A stretch of 64,000 nt of DNA from contig NC_039513.1 of NCBI RefSeq assembly GCF_003672135.1, positions 2,232,833 through 2,296,832 of the forward strand. The letters run 5' to 3'. Shown here one piece after another: positions 62,703 to 64,000 of this stretch (its first letter is position 1; every line of letters starts with the position of its first letter). Below the pieces are notes generated by a model. The model was given only the letters and a program-made list of their open reading frames with translations. It had not been told where the DNA came from and did not search any database. A program made the translations under genes and the position numbers. Source of the stretch: Ooceraea biroi (Eukaryota > Arthropoda > Insecta > Hymenoptera > Formicidae).

Positions 62703-63984
62703 TCAGGTAACCAAAAAAGTTCGTGCCGTTTTTGAGAACCGTCAAATTCAACGGGCTGCTGTTATCAATCGTGCTGTGATGACGCAATATGTTTACATTC
62801 CCGTCAAACCTTAATCAGTGCAGAGTTGTTCAGCACGACGGACGTGGTGAAGTTAGTTCTGTAGGAAGTACAAACGTCACGTGAACATGTCAGTGTCAAA
62901 GGAGGTTATACGGTCGTGTTTGCTGTATGAGTTCAAATTGGGCAGCAACGCTGCAGAAGCTGCTCGAAAAATATGCTCGGCGTTTGGACAAGTATCGGTG
63001 AGTGAGCGCACAGCACGAAAGTGGTTCAGCCGATTCGCGTCAGAAGATGTGAGCCTCGAAGACAAGCCACGAGCTGGGCATCCATCAAGTGTCGATGAAG
63101 CCACGCTGAAAGAGGTAATCGAGCAGAATTTATGTCAAACCTGCCAGGGGCTTGCACAAAGGTTTGGAGTATGTGACGAAACCATTCGATTGCATCTGCA
63201 TAACCTTGGGAAGACATGGAAGCTGAGCAAGTGGGTTCCGCACTCCTTGACTGAAGGGAAGCTCCAGCGTCTCACCATCTACGCATCATTGCTGTCACGT
63301 CACAAAAAAGCATCATTCCTGGAACGGATATTGACATGTGACGAGAAATGGGTGCTCTACGATAACCGGAAGAGAAAACATCATTGGTCGTCCCCTGGTT
63401 CGGTGTCATTGACCGCCAAACCCACCATTCATCAACAGAAGGTGATGCTGTGTGTCTGGTGGACCAGCGCTGGTATCATTCACTATGAATTTCTCGACAG
63501 TGGGACAACTATCACAGCCGAGGTCTACTCGTCACAGTTACAACGGGTTTCAGATGCACTGCGTCAAAAGCAGCCAGCACTGGTCAATAGGAAAGGAGTT
63601 CTCTTGCTTCAAGACAACGCCAGACCTCATACGGCGAAAACGACCAAGGAGGTGATCAACACACTTGGCTGGGAACTTCTCCCTCATCCGCCTTACTCCC
63701 CTGACATCTCCCCATCGGACTATCACCTGTTTTTGGCTATGGACAACCACCTACGGGATCAGCAGTTCCGAAACCGACAAGATGTCACGCAGGCTATCGA
63801 CAGGTTTTACGACTCTAAAGACAAGAAGTTTTTCAAACACGGAATTGATAAGCTTGTAACTCGTTGGCAACATGTAATTGAAGCCGAGAGTGATTATTTT
63901 GATGAATAAACTACATGTACAAGGACATTACTGGGTTGTTATTTCTGAATGATGAAAACGGTACGAACTTTTTTAGTTACCTGG
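62703..63984 (+). mobile_element. Apparently complete mariner element, 1,282 bp
   Basis: Inverted ends of about 28 bp (TCAGGTAACCAAAAAAGTTC left; the complement of CCAGGTAACTAAAAAAGTTC right) are flanked by TA at 62,701-62,702 and 63,985-63,986. It contains one open transposase gene. The ends differ at three or so positions. Confidence 0.93.
62887..63909 (+). CDS. Mariner transposase, intact
   Basis: ATG at 62,887 (MSVSKEVIRSCLLYEFKLGS) opens a 340-codon frame, the normal mariner length, ending TAA at 63,909. The bipartite helix-turn-helix DNA-binding domain covers residues about 1-110 (SERTARKWFSRFASEDVSLE; GLAQRFGVCDETIRLHL), followed by the linker motif WVPHSLTE. The catalytic DD34D triad is LTCDEKWV, LLQDNARPH and PPYSPDISPSDYHLF. 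All three Asp are present and there is no frame break. The protein would excise and insert the element at TA sites. With both ends intact, the copy could be autonomous. A GTG two codons upstream is not the start. Confidence 0.93.
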   Translation: MSVSKEVIRSCLLYEFKLGSNAAEAARKICSAFGQVSVSERTARKWFSRFASEDVSLEDKPRAGHPSSVDEATLKEVIEQNLCQTCQGLAQRFGVCDETIRLHLHNLGKTWKLSKWVPHSLTEGKLQRLTIYASLLSRHKKASFLERILTCDEKWVLYDNRKRKHHWSSPGSVSLTAKPTIHQQKVMLCVWWTSAGIIHYEFLDSGTTITAEVYSSQLQRVSDALRQKQPALVNRKGVLLLQDNARPHTAKTTKEVINTLGWELLPHPPYSPDISPSDYHLFLAMDNHLRDQQFRNRQDVTQAIDRFYDSKDKKFFKHGIDKLVTRWQHVIEAESDYFDE

Positions 63985-64000
63985 TACGTTTAAAGTAAGG

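Noticed and set aside
1..64000. tRNA, rRNA or bacterial-type operon features
   Set aside because: None seen by eye on either strand; a covariance search could still find a decayed tRNA.

Overview
This window looks like arthropod nuclear DNA, most likely an insect and plausibly an ant. It has short AT-rich introns with GT-AG borders, no bacterial gene organisation, and a dense, nested load of mariner/Tc1 transposons, Penelope-like elements, Helitron-like fragments, DUF4806-type genes and an env-carrying Ty3/Gypsy retrovirus. The species call is inference from element content only. Very little is ordinary host gene: a CIBAR (FAM92)-like BAR-domain gene at 26.9-28.3 kb, and a small three-exon gene for a proline-rich/RGG protein (29,357-36,280) that I do not recognise.

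Layout. 1-9,212: a near-perfect inverted repeat (arms 1-4,561 and 4,654-9,212, 92-bp spacer). Each arm carries a truncated DDE-type transposase and parts of two DUF4806-like genes; the right-hand gene continues past the palindrome and across an N gap to 10.24 kb. 10.7-12.1 kb: a second, decayed copy of the same transposase type. 13.5-15.2 kb: a mariner-like element with 140-bp inverted ends and a strange GC-rich hairpin. 15.7-17.4 kb: foldback and interspersed repeats sharing a CGCCAAGTAC motif. 17.5-24.9 kb: two inverted copies of a Ulp1-protease plus DUF6570-like (Helitron-associated) module, separated by Penelope fragments, a Helitron 3' end and an N gap. 25-26.3 kb: minisatellite, MITE and hairpins. 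26.9-28.3 kb: CIBAR-like gene. 28.8-36.8 kb: RGG gene whose two introns hold a Tc1 element (itself split by a mariner), a second mariner-superfamily element and a MITE. 36.9-39.7 kb: further Tc1 relics. 40.5-42.2 kb: Penelope RT/GIY-YIG relic. 43.3-54.8 kb: Ty3/Gypsy endogenous retrovirus with 1.95-kb LTRs, gag, pol, an intact 676-codon env resembling a negative-strand-virus-type glycoprotein, and a Cys-rich ORF inside each LTR. 54.8-55.6 kb: 3' end of another gypsy. 55.8-64 kb: transposase relics, satellite DNA and an apparently intact mariner at the right edge.

Two themes cut across the window. First, many frame breaks are one-base losses, several in homopolymers (palindrome arms, mariner, CIBAR gene, Helitron-like copy 2, gypsy pol, although the gypsy LTRs are about 99.8% identical). 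This points to uncorrected long-read consensus error as much as to real decay, so 'pseudogene' labels here are provisional. Second, the same transposase type occurs twice directly upstream of, and on the same strand as, a DUF4806-like gene, suggesting a transposon that carries this gene family as a companion.
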